64,000 nt of DNA from Spirochaeta isovalerica (lineage in GTDB: Bacteria; Spirochaetota; Spirochaetia; DSM-2461). The stretch is from assembly GCF_014207565.1 (NCBI RefSeq), contig NZ_JACHGJ010000013.1:1-64000 (forward strand), given 5' to 3'. Under the pieces are notes generated by a model. The model saw only the letters and a list, made by a program, of their open reading frames with translations. It was not told where the DNA came from and searched no databases. Made by a program: the position numbers and the translations under genes. Shown piece after piece: positions 19,235 to 28,564 of this stretch; position 1 is the stretch's first letter; every line of letters starts with the position of its first letter.

Positions 19235-20436
19235 AAAAGGCATTGACGAAGGAACATGGTTTTCCCAAAAACTATTCCGATGAATTCCTGATCCTGGACA
19301 AAGGTGAAGGTGTTTATGTTTTTGATGTGGCAGGAAAAAGATATCTGGATTTCGGCTCGGGGATAGCTGTAAATGCCCTCGGATACGGAAACAAAGAAAT
19401 CGCTGCCATCGCATCGGCCCAGATGGAGAAACTGGTTCATGTCTCCAATCTCTTTACGACCGAACCGGCTTTGAAGTTCGCTTCAAAGCTTGTCGATGGA
19501 AAGAGATTCAGCGCCGTCCACTTCGGGAACAGTGGATCGGAAGCCAATGAAGCGGCTATCAAATATGCCAAATTATGGTCAATAAGGACTAAAGGTCCTG
19601 AGTGTTATAAGATCCTCTCGTTCTCCGGAGCATTTCATGGTAGAACCATGGGCGCCCTTGCCAGCACTTACAATAATAAATACAAAGAACCTTTCGGACC
19701 GATGATTCCCGGAGCGGAGATTATCGAATACAACAATGTTGAAAAGCTGAAGGAAAGCCTCAATGAGTCTTTTGCCGCTGTAATTGTCGAAGTGGTACAG
19801 GGCGAAGGCGGTCTGAGGTCACTTTCAAAGGAATTCGTCTCAGCCCTGAACGACATCTGCAGGAAACATAAAGTCCTGATTATCGCCGATGAGGTTCAGA
19901 CCGGAATGGGACGGACCGGAGACCTCTTCGCGTGCGATGGAGTCGGCCTCGATGCCGACATCATCACGCTGTCCAAGCCGCTGGCGGGAGGGCTTCCCCT
20001 CTCGGCGACTTTGATTCCCGATTACGTGAACGAAAAAGTGAAAGTCGGAGAACACGGCACGACCTTCGGCGGAGGACCTGTTACCACTGCGGTTGCATCC
20101 TATGTATGGGACATGATCACCGGCGAAGGGTTTCTTGAGGGTGTTAAAGAAAAATCAGCTTTTCTGACAGGCAAGCTGGAAGACTTGAAAAATAAATACA
20201 GTTTCATCAAGGAGATCCGGGGGAAAGGACTGTTGCTCGGTCTTGAGATTGATGAGAACGATAGGGTTGATGTACTGAAAATTATGGGAGAGGCGCGGGA
20301 TAAAGGTCTCCTGCTTCTGAAAACAGGAGTGAATGTTCTGCGTCTGGCTCCCCCTCTTGTAATCAGTCAAGATGAAATCGAAGAGGGAATTGCCATTCTC
20401 GATTCGGTCTTAAAAGAATTGAAACAGAAATTGTAA
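19222..20436 (+). CDS. argD: Acetylornithine aminotransferase
   Basis: PLP-dependent class III aminotransferase that converts N-acetylglutamate semialdehyde to N-acetylornithine. The 404 residues include the NSGSEANEAAIKYA motif, AFHGRTMGALAST, the cofactor-binding Asp in IIADEVQTGMGRTG and the Schiff-base lysine in ITLSKPLAGGLP. Position in the arg operon favours the arginine role over other omega-amino acid transaminases. It overlaps argB by 13 bases. Confidence 0.94.
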   Translation: MAEIKKALTKEHGFPKNYSDEFLILDKGEGVYVFDVAGKRYLDFGSGIAVNALGYGNKEIAAIASAQMEKLVHVSNLFTTEPALKFASKLVDGKRFSAVHFGNSGSEANEAAIKYAKLWSIRTKGPECYKILSFSGAFHGRTMGALASTYNNKYKEPFGPMIPGAEIIEYNNVEKLKESLNESFAAVIVEVVQGEGGLRSLSKEFVSALNDICRKHKVLIIADEVQTGMGRTGDLFACDGVGLDADIITLSKPLAGGLPLSATLIPDYVNEKVKVGEHGTTFGGGPVTTAVASYVWDMITGEGFLEGVKEKSAFLTGKLEDLKNKYSFIKEIRGKGLLLGLEIDENDRVDVLKIMGEARDKGLLLLKTGVNVLRLAPPLVISQDEIEEGIAILDSVLKELKQKL

Positions 20437-20475
20437 TTTTGAAGAAAATATATTTTACGCGCTAAGGAGAATTAT

Positions 20476-21744
20476 ATGGGTGCAATTAAAAAAATTGCTC
20501 TTGCCTATTCAGGCGGACTTGATACTTCAATCATCATTCAATGGCTGAAGGAAAACTACGATAACGCTGAAGTTATCGCTATCTGTACCAATGTCGGACA
20601 GGATGAGGACTGGGATGCCGTAGAGCAGAAGGCTCTCAATGCCGGTGCATCAAAATACTATCTTGGAGATCTTCGAGAAGAATTGGCTTCCGATTATATT
20701 TTCCCTATGGTAAGAGCCGGTGCCGTTTACGAAGGACAGTATATGCTGGGAACCTCAATCGCCAGACCTTTCCAGGCTAAATACCAGGTCGATATTGCTC
20801 TGGCCGAAGGCTGCGATGCCCTGTGCCACGGTTGTACGGGAAAAGGAAACGACCAGGTCCGTTTCGAGCTGACATACAAAGCTCTTGCACCTCATTTGAA
20901 AGTTATTGCGCCCTGGAGAATCTGGGATATCAAATCCCGTGAAGACGCCATTGATTTCGCCGAGAGCCGCAATATTAATCTCGGAGAAATCTCCAAAAAG
21001 AATATCTACTCCAGAGACTGGAATATCTGGCATATGAGTCATGAAGGCGGAATACTGGAAGACGCCTGGAACCGGCCGGAAGAGAGCATGTTCCGTCTGA
21101 CAAAATCTCCCAAAGAAGCGCCGGATAAAGAAACTGAAGTCATCATCGATTTCGAAAAAGGTTTTCCTGTCGGCTTGAATGGTCAGAAAATGAATGCCTT
21201 CGATATGATGAAACAGCTCAATAAAATTGCCTCGGAGAACGGTGTCGGTCGTGTCGACATTGTCGAAACACGCCTCGTCGGAATGAAAAGCCGCGGAATT
21301 TACGAAACTCCCGGAGGAACATTGCTTCATACGGCCATGCGCGATCTTGAAATGTTCACCATCAACAATGACGCATTGCATCTGAAACAGAAGATGTCCT
21401 ACGATTATGCCGACCTGGTTTATGCGGGGAAATGGTATACCACGGCCCGTTACGCACTGGAAGAGATGATGAAAAAAATCACTGAATATACAACAGGTTC
21501 AGTTAAACTCTGTGTTTACAAAGGGAATGCCTGGGTAATCGGTAGAAAATCTCCTTACGCGCTTTATCTGGAGGATCTGGCTTCATTCGGTCCCAGTGAT
21601 TACAATCAGAAAGATGCGGAAGGATTTATCAATCTATACGGGTTATCGACCGGAGTTACGGCTATGGTCCATAAAGATCTGGAAGACGGTTCCGGTCAGG
21701 CTGTTGAAATGAAACAGATGGCCGCCAGCTTTCATGACAAATAG
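20476..21744 (+). CDS. argG: Argininosuccinate synthase
   Basis: Joins citrulline and aspartate with ATP. The 422 residues start with the PP-loop (ALAYSGGLDTSIIIQWL) and keep CHGCTGKGNDQVRFE for nucleotide and citrulline binding and VGRVDIVETRLVGMKSRGIYETPGG. It has its own GGAG ribosome site and lies 39 bases after argD. It is the last gene before a strong hairpin. argF, argH and argJ/argA are not in the window. Confidence 0.97.
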   Translation: MGAIKKIALAYSGGLDTSIIIQWLKENYDNAEVIAICTNVGQDEDWDAVEQKALNAGASKYYLGDLREELASDYIFPMVRAGAVYEGQYMLGTSIARPFQAKYQVDIALAEGCDALCHGCTGKGNDQVRFELTYKALAPHLKVIAPWRIWDIKSREDAIDFAESRNINLGEISKKNIYSRDWNIWHMSHEGGILEDAWNRPEESMFRLTKSPKEAPDKETEVIIDFEKGFPVGLNGQKMNAFDMMKQLNKIASENGVGRVDIVETRLVGMKSRGIYETPGGTLLHTAMRDLEMFTINNDALHLKQKMSYDYADLVYAGKWYTTARYALEEMMKKITEYTTGSVKLCVYKGNAWVIGRKSPYALYLEDLASFGPSDYNQKDAEGFINLYGLSTGVTAMVHKDLEDGSGQAVEMKQMAASFHDK

Positions 21745-21764
21745 AGTACAGAAGATACTGATTC

Positions 21765-21787
21765 AAGCCGGCCATATTGGCCGGCTT
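21765..21787. terminator. Terminator between argG and the phosphotransferase gene
   Basis: The near-perfect stem AAGCCGGCCA/TGGCCGGCTT has a three-base loop. It is followed on the plus strand by TCCTTTATTT. It sits between two convergent stops and probably serves argG. Confidence 0.8.
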
Positions 21788-21791
21788 TCCT

Positions 21792-22787
21792 TTATTTAAG
21801 CTGATTGTAGAGTTTGAGAAACTCCTCCCGCGACCACTGGAGCTGCCAGTCAAAGCTGCCGTTGACGTCTCTGTAGTATGATTCGACGATCATGATAAGG
21901 AAAAGGTAGAAACGGAAGAGAAAGATTCTGTTAAAGGCCTTTTCATCAGCTGTGAAAGGCATGAGAGCATGTCGGTTATACTTATCGAAGAACCATCCGT
22001 TTTCTCTGAGATCGATGTATCCCTGAACTTGAGAAAAGTCAGCCGCCGGATCCGCGTAGAACCCCCGTTCAAAATCAATCAGTCCGGAAATTTGTATTGA
22101 ATTACCTCTTTTTTCAACAAAGATATTACCATCCCAGAGATCGAAATGAACAAAAACAGGTTGTCCGGTTCCGGAAAACGATTCTCTGTATTTTTCCAGC
22201 AAATTGAAAATCTGTTCCTGTGACAGGGGGAGCGCGGCTCCCCTTCTTTCTCCATCGGACAATAGCAGTTCGACCATGCGCCGAAAGGCGGTATAGTAAT
22301 CATGATTGCTGTTCTCCGTCATAAATGGATAGCCGTAACGGGTTCCCGTAATCTTATGCATCTCGGCCATATATCCGGCTAAGTCGGAGCTGACGGATTT
22401 TCTCTCTTCTGTTGTTATTTCTTCAAATTTATCCAAAGGCCGGCCTTTCAGCTTTTCCATTATAAAAAAATTATAGGGAACTGATGATCGAGAGAAATCA
22501 TCCTTCAGAATTTTAGCAACCGGTAATGTTTTCATCTCCATTACTTTTTTATGGAACTGCACTTCTGTTTCCATCAGATTCTGCTCATAGGTCAGTATGG
22601 GAACGTCTTCCGGAGGAGAGACTTTAAGAACATATTCCAGATTTGATTCTGACCGCACGGCATAAGATGTATTATAGCAGCCGTCCTTTAACTCTTTTAT
22701 CGAATCAATTTTATCGATGTTTTGAAAAATTCCGCGTATCTGTCTTTCTGTCAGAGAGGATTTGGTTGTGCTTTCCATACATGCCAT
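21792..22787 (-). CDS. APH-fold phosphotransferase, substrate unknown
   Basis: A kinase of the aminoglycoside/choline phosphotransferase superfamily, about 331 residues from the ATG at 22787; a further ATG lies at 22778. It has the Brenner motif HFDLWDGN and the following metal-binding Asp in GLIDFERGF. An N-terminal lobe segment (CYNTSYAV...YVLKVSPP) binds nucleotide. Such proteins phosphorylate small hydroxylated molecules, including antibiotics, sugars or fructosamines; the sequence does not decide which. It lies downstream of the reductive-dehalogenase-like gene. Confidence 0.8.
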   Translation of the reverse strand: MACMESTTKSSLTERQIRGIFQNIDKIDSIKELKDGCYNTSYAVRSESNLEYVLKVSPPEDVPILTYEQNLMETEVQFHKKVMEMKTLPVAKILKDDFSRSSVPYNFFIMEKLKGRPLDKFEEITTEERKSVSSDLAGYMAEMHKITGTRYGYPFMTENSNHDYYTAFRRMVELLLSDGERRGAALPLSQEQIFNLLEKYRESFSGTGQPVFVHFDLWDGNIFVEKRGNSIQISGLIDFERGFYADPAADFSQVQGYIDLRENGWFFDKYNRHALMPFTADEKAFNRIFLFRFYLFLIMIVESYYRDVNGSFDWQLQWSREEFLKLYNQLK

Positions 22788-22850
22788 TGTGTGTCGGATT
22801 TCCGATTCAGGCAATAAAAGTGTTTTAAGAGCGATAGAAGAATATGAAGA

Positions 22851-24203
22851 TCAGATTTTCTGCCAGTCAGCGAGGCCTAGAGGTTTCGGTTTTCTTCCAT
22901 ATATAAGATCATCAAGAGTGGCTCCGAATCTCCTGAAGAGAGGAGATTTCCGTATAAAAAAACGGATGGCCTTATGAATGGCATTGTCGGGATGGGAATA
23001 GGGGCAAACGGCCACACAGCGTCCGCAGTCCGTGCCGCTTTTACTCCAGAAAGTGAAACATTTTTCATGATCGATCTTCCAGCGCAGGACGCCATTATCA
23101 ATTTGACGTTCTCCTTTCGGAATGGAACGGGAGGGACAGACATCGGCGCATTTCATGCAATGTTCGCAAAAATCGGCGACTGAGCCTTCGAATCCTCTCG
23201 TATCCGTTATCAGCGGCAGATCTGTCGTCACGACATTAATTCTGACCCGCGATCCGAGCTCCGGTGTTATCAACAGTCCCGTTCTTCCCAGTTCACCGAG
23301 ACCGGCATCCCTGGCGACCAGAGGACAGACGACTTCATAGCTGGCATCGATATGAGCTTTAGCCGAATGGCCCAAACCTCTTATGAAAGCAGCGATTTGT
23401 ACAGCTATGGTTCCGGCATTAAGATATTGCCTGGCCGATTCCATCACCGTGGGAGCTTTGGGTCCCCGGCGCAAGGAGTCCCGGTCCATTTCCACTGTGA
23501 AGGCAATGGCGTATTTGTGGTTGTTGATAACCGGTTTTCCATACTTTTCCCGACGGCCGCCTATACTGTAGCGATGATCATCTTTGAGTTCTGTAATGCC
23601 GATGGAAACAACACCCAGAAGCCCGGCCCATTCTTTGATGTATCGGGTGATTTTTACCGGATCGGATTCGATTTTCATTTCCGCAACCGGCCCGTCGCAG
23701 AGCGGTATCAGATTTTCACAGACCTGAAATGAAGCGGCAGCGGAACTGTACATAAAGGGATTGGCCTGAATGGACTCCGGAGAAAGGAGCCCGGGAGCCT
23801 CTCTGAAACGATTATCCCTTTCGAGCAATTCCGGTTTTCTTTCATAATAGTCTGAAAACTGTTCGGACCCCTCCACCAGACGATTCCGGACAAAAATGAC
23901 ATCCCTTTCATCATACTTTTCCTTCAACTTTTCCTCAGGGCGGATTGGATTTGTCTTATAGGGGAAAAGAAGCAGGACAAGAAAAAAAAGAGTAAGTGCG
24001 GCAAGAGCATAGCTGACGATGGCCGATCCGGGAAAATTCACTATGGCGATAACAATAAAAGGCAATGGTGATATGAGGGAGAACCGAAGGGAGCGGCGCG
24101 CCGCCCGATAATCCTTTTCCGCCAGGGAAACCAGAAAAAGCAGGAACAGAGGAAGAAAAAACAAAGCAGCGACAGTATACATAAGCAGTTCGGAAATAAT
24201 CAT
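22851..24203 (-). CDS. Membrane-anchored reductive dehalogenase-like Fe-S protein
   Basis: About 450 residues. Three hydrophobic segments (about residues 3-28, 43-60 and 64-83) precede a soluble domain. Its core (KYAIAFTVEMD, then a long helix and DAGLGELGRTGLLITPELGSRVR) closely resembles the corrinoid domain of RdhA reductive dehalogenases. Two [4Fe-4S] sites follow: Cys348/351/354/358 and Cys384/395/398/402 in the RdhA spacing. There is no Tat signal and no RdhB anchor gene. Epoxyqueuosine reductase is the main alternative but lacks the membrane part. TATACT ends seven bases before the ATG at 24203 with no ribosome site, suggesting leaderless expression. Confidence 0.75.
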   Translation of the reverse strand: MIISELLMYTVAALFFLPLFLLFLVSLAEKDYRAARRSLRFSLISPLPFIVIAIVNFPGSAIVSYALAALTLFFLVLLLFPYKTNPIRPEEKLKEKYDERDVIFVRNRLVEGSEQFSDYYERKPELLERDNRFREAPGLLSPESIQANPFMYSSAAASFQVCENLIPLCDGPVAEMKIESDPVKITRYIKEWAGLLGVVSIGITELKDDHRYSIGGRREKYGKPVINNHKYAIAFTVEMDRDSLRRGPKAPTVMESARQYLNAGTIAVQIAAFIRGLGHSAKAHIDASYEVVCPLVARDAGLGELGRTGLLITPELGSRVRINVVTTDLPLITDTRGFEGSVADFCEHCMKCADVCPSRSIPKGERQIDNGVLRWKIDHEKCFTFWSKSGTDCGRCVAVCPYSHPDNAIHKAIRFFIRKSPLFRRFGATLDDLIYGRKPKPLGLADWQKI

Positions 24204-24276
24204 GGGCACTAGTATAAACCAGGATTTTTCATTTGACTATCTTGTCTATTCAGGCAATATCTCCTAGCTTTGTATT

Positions 24277-25050
24277 ATGAACTACTGGGATATGCACAGT
24301 CACTCAATCCATTCGGAAGATGCCGAAAGCTCACTGGAATCGATGTGCCTCTCTGCCATAGAGAAAAGCCTGTCCGGCATTGCATTTACCGAACATGTGG
24401 ATTTCAACCCCGCCGATAAAGGCTATGACTACTTTCGCAAGGATGACTATCAGAAAGCCATTGATTCGACCCGACTGAAATATAAAGGGAAGCTATCTAT
24501 TCTGAAAGGTATGGAATTCAGCGAACCCCACCTCTATCCCGGACAGTTCTCCCATCTGGCCGAAGGTGACTGGGATGTGATTATCGGTTCAATCCATATG
24601 ATGGGTGATCATTTCGTCGGGGATTCGATAATTAAAACATCTGATGATTTAAAGGACCTGTACAGCCGGTATTTCAACATGGTATTGGAAATGACTCGAT
24701 GGGGAGGTTTTGACATTCTGGGTCATATGGATTTTCCCAAAAGATATTTCGGTAAGGAAGCCTACCCTTATGATCTGATCGATTTGATTCTGGCAGAACT
24801 GGTGCGAAACCAAATAGCACTTGAAATCAATACTTCGCCCCTGAGAAAAGGGCTCGGCGAATGCTCCCCCGATTCAGAGATACTCCGCAGATACGCCCTT
24901 GCCGGCGGAACAATGGTAACCCTGGGCTCCGACGCCCACATTCCCGAAGATGTTGCAGCGGATTTTGATAAAGCCTGTTCCATATGTCTGGCCATCGACG
25001 GGCTCAGGATCGGACATTTTGAAAAAAGAAGATTTGTTAAAGATAGATAA
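24277..25050 (+). CDS. PHP-domain phosphatase, histidinol-phosphatase-like
   Basis: A 257-residue metal-dependent phosphoesterase of the PHP family. Metal ligands are visible in DMHSHSIHSED at the N-terminus, TEHVDF near residue 40, the Glu in GMEFSEP, GSIHMM, GHMDFPKR and GSDAHIPED. The closest functional family is HisK-type histidinol phosphatase, but no his genes are near, so the substrate is uncertain. It is followed directly by a terminator. Confidence 0.8.
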   Translation: MNYWDMHSHSIHSEDAESSLESMCLSAIEKSLSGIAFTEHVDFNPADKGYDYFRKDDYQKAIDSTRLKYKGKLSILKGMEFSEPHLYPGQFSHLAEGDWDVIIGSIHMMGDHFVGDSIIKTSDDLKDLYSRYFNMVLEMTRWGGFDILGHMDFPKRYFGKEAYPYDLIDLILAELVRNQIALEINTSPLRKGLGECSPDSEILRRYALAGGTMVTLGSDAHIPEDVAADFDKACSICLAIDGLRIGHFEKRRFVKDR

Positions 25051-25058
25051 AAAAAAGA

Positions 25059-25087
25059 ACGGCTTTGAAATGAGATTTCAAAGCCGT
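25059..25087. terminator. Bidirectional terminator between the PHP gene and the SLC13 gene
   Basis: The perfect stem ACGGCTTTGAAAT/ATTTCAAAGCCGT has a three-base loop and is flanked by an A-run on the left and a short A/T tract on the right. It lies between convergent genes and closes the sulfoglycolysis operon on the minus strand. Confidence 0.85.
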
Positions 25088-25119
25088 CCAATGAAAAAAG
25101 TTTTTATCACGTGCACCGG

Positions 25120-26568
25120 TCAGTAGAGACCTGTAAAAGAACCGACTGTATAAATCACCAGTGAAACTATGATCGTTGTGAACACTGTCATAATTATTCC
25201 CGATTTTGCAAAATCGCGAATCGAAAAATACCCCGCTGAATAGGGAATAACATTGGTCGGGCTCGATGTTACCAGAATGAAAGCCAGAGATGCCGTAATG
25301 GACGCCGGCAGTGTTATGGAGAGCGCATCAAAGCCCAGATTATCAGCCAGTGCGATCATGATCGGTATGACAATCGTCGCCGTGACGCTGTTGCTCGAAA
25401 GCGCCACTTTCAGAATCATTACGATAAGAACTATAGCCCCCACTCTGACAAGAGGAGACAGACTGCCGATACCGCCCAGCAGAACAAAAGAGAGCCAACC
25501 GGCCGCTCCTGACTGGTAGAGCATCATGCCGATGGAAATACCCGATACGACCAGAATAATTCCGCTCCAGGACACATCCTCTTCTATTTCCTTCCACTTG
25601 AGCGAAGTTACTCCGGGAAAGAAGAAAAGAGTTGCCGTAAAAAGAACCGGCATGGATGTGGGAATGGCTATTCCCAGCAGTCTTCCAAGAAGTCCGGAGG
25701 TCAGCCAGAGCACAACAGTTATGAGAAATATAACCAGAGTCAGTTTCTCTTCGCGGCTCATGGGAGGATAATTGTCAAACTCATGGCGCAGTTCCTCCCT
25801 TGTTTTTTTCAGGTGCTTTATTTCCGGTTTGAACAAGATCATCAGCAGAATCCACCCTATGGGAAGAAGCAGAAAAACAGCGGGTACGCCGAACATCATC
25901 CACTGGGTGAAACTCAGATCGACCCCGGCAATCTCTTTCAGAAAGCCGATGGCTATAGGATTGGGACCGGCCCCCGCCGGAGTTCCGATACCCCCTATAA
26001 GAGGGCCCCAGACCGATGCGATCATCAGAGCTTTCCCGAAATTGCTCTTCAGGCGGAGACATCCCTCTTCTTCCAGAATGGCAACTCCCAGAGGGAGCAG
26101 CATAGCCGCAACAGCCATATTGGTTATCCACATGGATAAAAGGGCTCCTACAAGCATGAATCCGAAGATAATCATGGCCGTACTGTTTCCCGTTCTGGAC
26201 AGAAGGTAGACGCTGATCCGTTTTCCGAGTCCCGATTTGGTAATAAAGGCCGAAAGAATGAGTACACCGATAAAAAAGGCGATTATATGGTTCCCGAAGC
26301 CCACGCTGACAATGTTTTTAAAGGTGTCAACGCGGAAAACGGCCAGAAGAACAACGCCCAGCATCCCCGTTATGTGAAAGGGTATCGCTTCGGTCATCCA
26401 GAGGACCAGGCAGAAGAGAAGCAGCCCCATGGCGATCTGCCCCTCCTGCGTCAGGACTCCTTTCCCGGCATTCCGGATAGAATCGGGAATGGGAAGAACC
26501 ATCATGACGATCATGACCAGCGAGGCGAAAGAGAAATATGTGATTTTTTTTCCGGTTTCTCTGGTCAT
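25120..26568 (-). CDS. SLC13/DASS-family anion transporter, probable sulfoacetate exporter
   Basis: A 482-residue polytopic carrier with about 11-12 TM segments of the divalent anion:Na+ symporter family. It has the family-type SNSVTATIVIPI segment near the C-terminus and an N-terminal TEAIPFHITGMLG motif. Its start overlaps the acyl-CoA ligase alpha subunit by four bases, making it the last gene of the sqw operon. Since the operon ends in sulfoacetate and the rightward arm already supplies an importer, sulfoacetate export is the simplest role. This is inferred from context; dicarboxylate transport cannot be excluded. Confidence 0.8.
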   Translation of the reverse strand: MTRETGKKITYFSFASLVMIVMMVLPIPDSIRNAGKGVLTQEGQIAMGLLLFCLVLWMTEAIPFHITGMLGVVLLAVFRVDTFKNIVSVGFGNHIIAFFIGVLILSAFITKSGLGKRISVYLLSRTGNSTAMIIFGFMLVGALLSMWITNMAVAAMLLPLGVAILEEEGCLRLKSNFGKALMIASVWGPLIGGIGTPAGAGPNPIAIGFLKEIAGVDLSFTQWMMFGVPAVFLLLPIGWILLMILFKPEIKHLKKTREELRHEFDNYPPMSREEKLTLVIFLITVVLWLTSGLLGRLLGIAIPTSMPVLFTATLFFFPGVTSLKWKEIEEDVSWSGIILVVSGISIGMMLYQSGAAGWLSFVLLGGIGSLSPLVRVGAIVLIVMILKVALSSNSVTATIVIPIMIALADNLGFDALSITLPASITASLAFILVTSSPTNVIPYSAGYFSIRDFAKSGIIMTVFTTIIVSLVIYTVGSFTGLY

Positions 26569-27443
26569 AGAAGTTCCTTCAGATAGTCCCCGACGAAACG
26601 TGGTCTTTCGGCAACTTTTCCACCAACGCTCTCGATCGCCTTGATTTTGTCGACAACAGAACCTTTGCCTCCGGAAACGATAGCGCCGGCGTGGCCCATT
26701 CTCTTTCCTTCGGGAGCTGTCCGTCCACCGAGAAAAGCTACAAGCGGTTTGGTAAAAAGTCCCTGTCTCTTCATTTCAGCACATTCTTCTTCCATGGAGC
26801 CCCCGAGCTCGCCGATAATGACAACCGCATCGGTTTCCCCGTCAGCTTCATAGAGGGGAAGCATTTCTGCAAATCGCGTTCCAGGCACGGGATCTCCCCC
26901 GATACCGATGAGCGATGAAACGCCGAAACCCGCTTTCACAACCATTGCCGTGACCTCGTTCGTAAGGGATCCGCTTCTGGTCATGACGCCGATTCTGCCC
27001 GGTTTGTAGACTCTTTCAATCCAGTAGGGAAAGAAACCCATCATGGCTTTGCCCGGAGAGATGACTCCCGAGGTGTTTCCTCCGATGACCATGGCACCTT
27101 CTGAAACGGCGGCTTTTCTGATCTGAACCGCGTCGTGGAGCGGTATGCCGTCGGCAACTGTTACAATTTTTTTTATCCCCGCATCGAGGGCTTCGAATAC
27201 GGCGTCTTTCGTAAAGCGGGGCGGCACGAAAAGCATGGAGGCTTCGACATCCACCTTGTCCACAGCTCGTCTTACCGAGTGAAAGACTTCGCGCCCTTCA
27301 ACCTGCTGCCCCTCTTTTCCGGGAGTGACTCCGGCTACCACATTTGTTCCGCAGCCTATCATATGATTGGTCCAGAAACTGCCTTCCTTCCCCGTAATCC
27401 CCTGAACAAGAACTTTTGTTGTCTCATCGATGAATATGCTCAT
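26565..27443 (-). CDS. ADP-forming acyl-CoA ligase alpha subunit (SucD-like), probable sulfoacetate-CoA ligase
   Basis: A homologue of succinyl-CoA synthetase alpha, 292 residues, with the CoA-binding Rossmann region (QGITGKEG) and the phosphorylated histidine His251 in GHAGAIVSGGKG. With the beta subunit it would convert sulfoacetyl-CoA, ADP and phosphate into sulfoacetate, CoA and ATP, as proposed for SqwKL of the sulfo-TK pathway. I am not sure which of the two published names belongs to which subunit. Assignment away from the TCA cycle rests on its place in an operon with the CoA-acylating aldehyde dehydrogenase. It overlaps both neighbours by four bases. Confidence 0.85.
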   Translation of the reverse strand: MSIFIDETTKVLVQGITGKEGSFWTNHMIGCGTNVVAGVTPGKEGQQVEGREVFHSVRRAVDKVDVEASMLFVPPRFTKDAVFEALDAGIKKIVTVADGIPLHDAVQIRKAAVSEGAMVIGGNTSGVISPGKAMMGFFPYWIERVYKPGRIGVMTRSGSLTNEVTAMVVKAGFGVSSLIGIGGDPVPGTRFAEMLPLYEADGETDAVVIIGELGGSMEEECAEMKRQGLFTKPLVAFLGGRTAPEGKRMGHAGAIVSGGKGSVVDKIKAIESVGGKVAERPRFVGDYLKELL

Positions 27444-28564
27444 GACTTCTCCCCTTTCGCGATAGCAACGGCCTTGCGCACCGCCTCTTCCGTATCATAG
27501 AGAGGTACAAGTCCCGCGTCTTTGAGGATCCGGCTCGCTTCTTCTTCATTGGTTCCCCGGATACAGGTGACAATCGGCCTGTCCGGTTTCAGCCTGCTAA
27601 TGGCATCGACGATCCCTTCGGCCATGACATCGGCCCGGGCAATCGTTCCGAAAGTAACCACAAGAATGACTTTTGAATCATTTTTCAGGCACAGTTCCAT
27701 GGCTCTTACAGCCTTCTTGTAGTTGGGCCCACCGAATTCCAGATAATTGGCCACTGTGCCGCCTTCGTAGTTGATCAGGTCGTATACTGTGGTCGTCAAC
27801 CCCGCTCCGGCGCACATGAGGCTGATATCGCCATCGAACTGGAGATAGGGAATGCCTTCCAGCGATGCTTCGTATTCCGCATCGGAATCATAATAATCCC
27901 GGGTTTTCTCATATGAAGGCTGTCGGAAATCCGAATTATCATCGATAGACAGTTTGCCGTCTCCGGCTATGATTTTTCCCTCTCCTGTAATAAACAGGGG
28001 ATTGATTTCTATCAGCTCCGCATCGCTCGAAACAAAAGCTTTATAAAGATTGGCGAGAACCGCTGAGAATTTCTTCAGCAGATCGCCTTCCAGTCCCAGG
28101 GAAAATCCAATGTTTTTGATCTGAAAAGGCATCAGCCCCCTGTCGGGGTCGACATATTCGCGAATGATCTTTTCCGGGCTTTCAACGGCAAGAGTTTCTA
28201 TCTCCACTCCCCCGTCCGCACAGGCGATTATCATATGTTTCGCCTCCACAGGGTCCACGGTTATGGAAAGGTACAATTCGGATTTGATATCGACAGCCTG
28301 TTCCACGAGAATCTTTCCGACACCGTATTCTGAATCGAAAAGCTCGCCGCATTCTTTTACAGCCTGAGCTTCATCTTTCACAAGGCGGATTAGGCCTTTT
28401 TTACCGCGTCCTCCCATCAGAAGCTGGGATTTGAGAACAAGGGGATATCCGGTTTCCGCACCGGCCGGTCCCAGCTCACCGGGACTTTGGATCAGAACAC
28501 TTCCCGGCGTTTCGATCCCGAATTTTCTGAATGTCTCTTTGGCCTGATACTCGAATAATTTCAT
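27440..28564 (-). CDS. ADP-forming acyl-CoA ligase beta subunit (SucC-like), probable sulfoacetate-CoA ligase
   Basis: A 374-residue ATP-grasp subunit similar to succinyl-CoA synthetase beta. The N-terminal ATP-grasp contains LVLKSQLLMGGRGKKGLIRL and ELIEINPLFITGEGKIIAGDGKLSID. The C-terminal domain has the alpha-contacting segment NYLEFGGPNYKKAVRAMEL. Family members usually read NxxDxGGxA at this position; here it is NYLEFGGPN, a divergence that may reflect a different acid substrate. It is translationally coupled to the alpha subunit and to the aldehyde dehydrogenase by four-base overlaps. Confidence 0.85.
   Translation of the reverse strand: MKLFEYQAKETFRKFGIETPGSVLIQSPGELGPAGAETGYPLVLKSQLLMGGRGKKGLIRLVKDEAQAVKECGELFDSEYGVGKILVEQAVDIKSELYLSITVDPVEAKHMIIACADGGVEIETLAVESPEKIIREYVDPDRGLMPFQIKNIGFSLGLEGDLLKKFSAVLANLYKAFVSSDAELIEINPLFITGEGKIIAGDGKLSIDDNSDFRQPSYEKTRDYYDSDAEYEASLEGIPYLQFDGDISLMCAGAGLTTTVYDLINYEGGTVANYLEFGGPNYKKAVRAMELCLKNDSKVILVVTFGTIARADVMAEGIVDAISRLKPDRPIVTCIRGTNEEEASRILKDAGLVPLYDTEEAVRKAVAIAKGEKS

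Noticed and set aside
26565-28564. TCA-cycle succinyl-CoA synthetase
   Set aside because: No other TCA gene is near, and the genes overlap the aldehyde dehydrogenase and carrier of a sulfonate operon, so an acyl-CoA ligase of that pathway is more likely.
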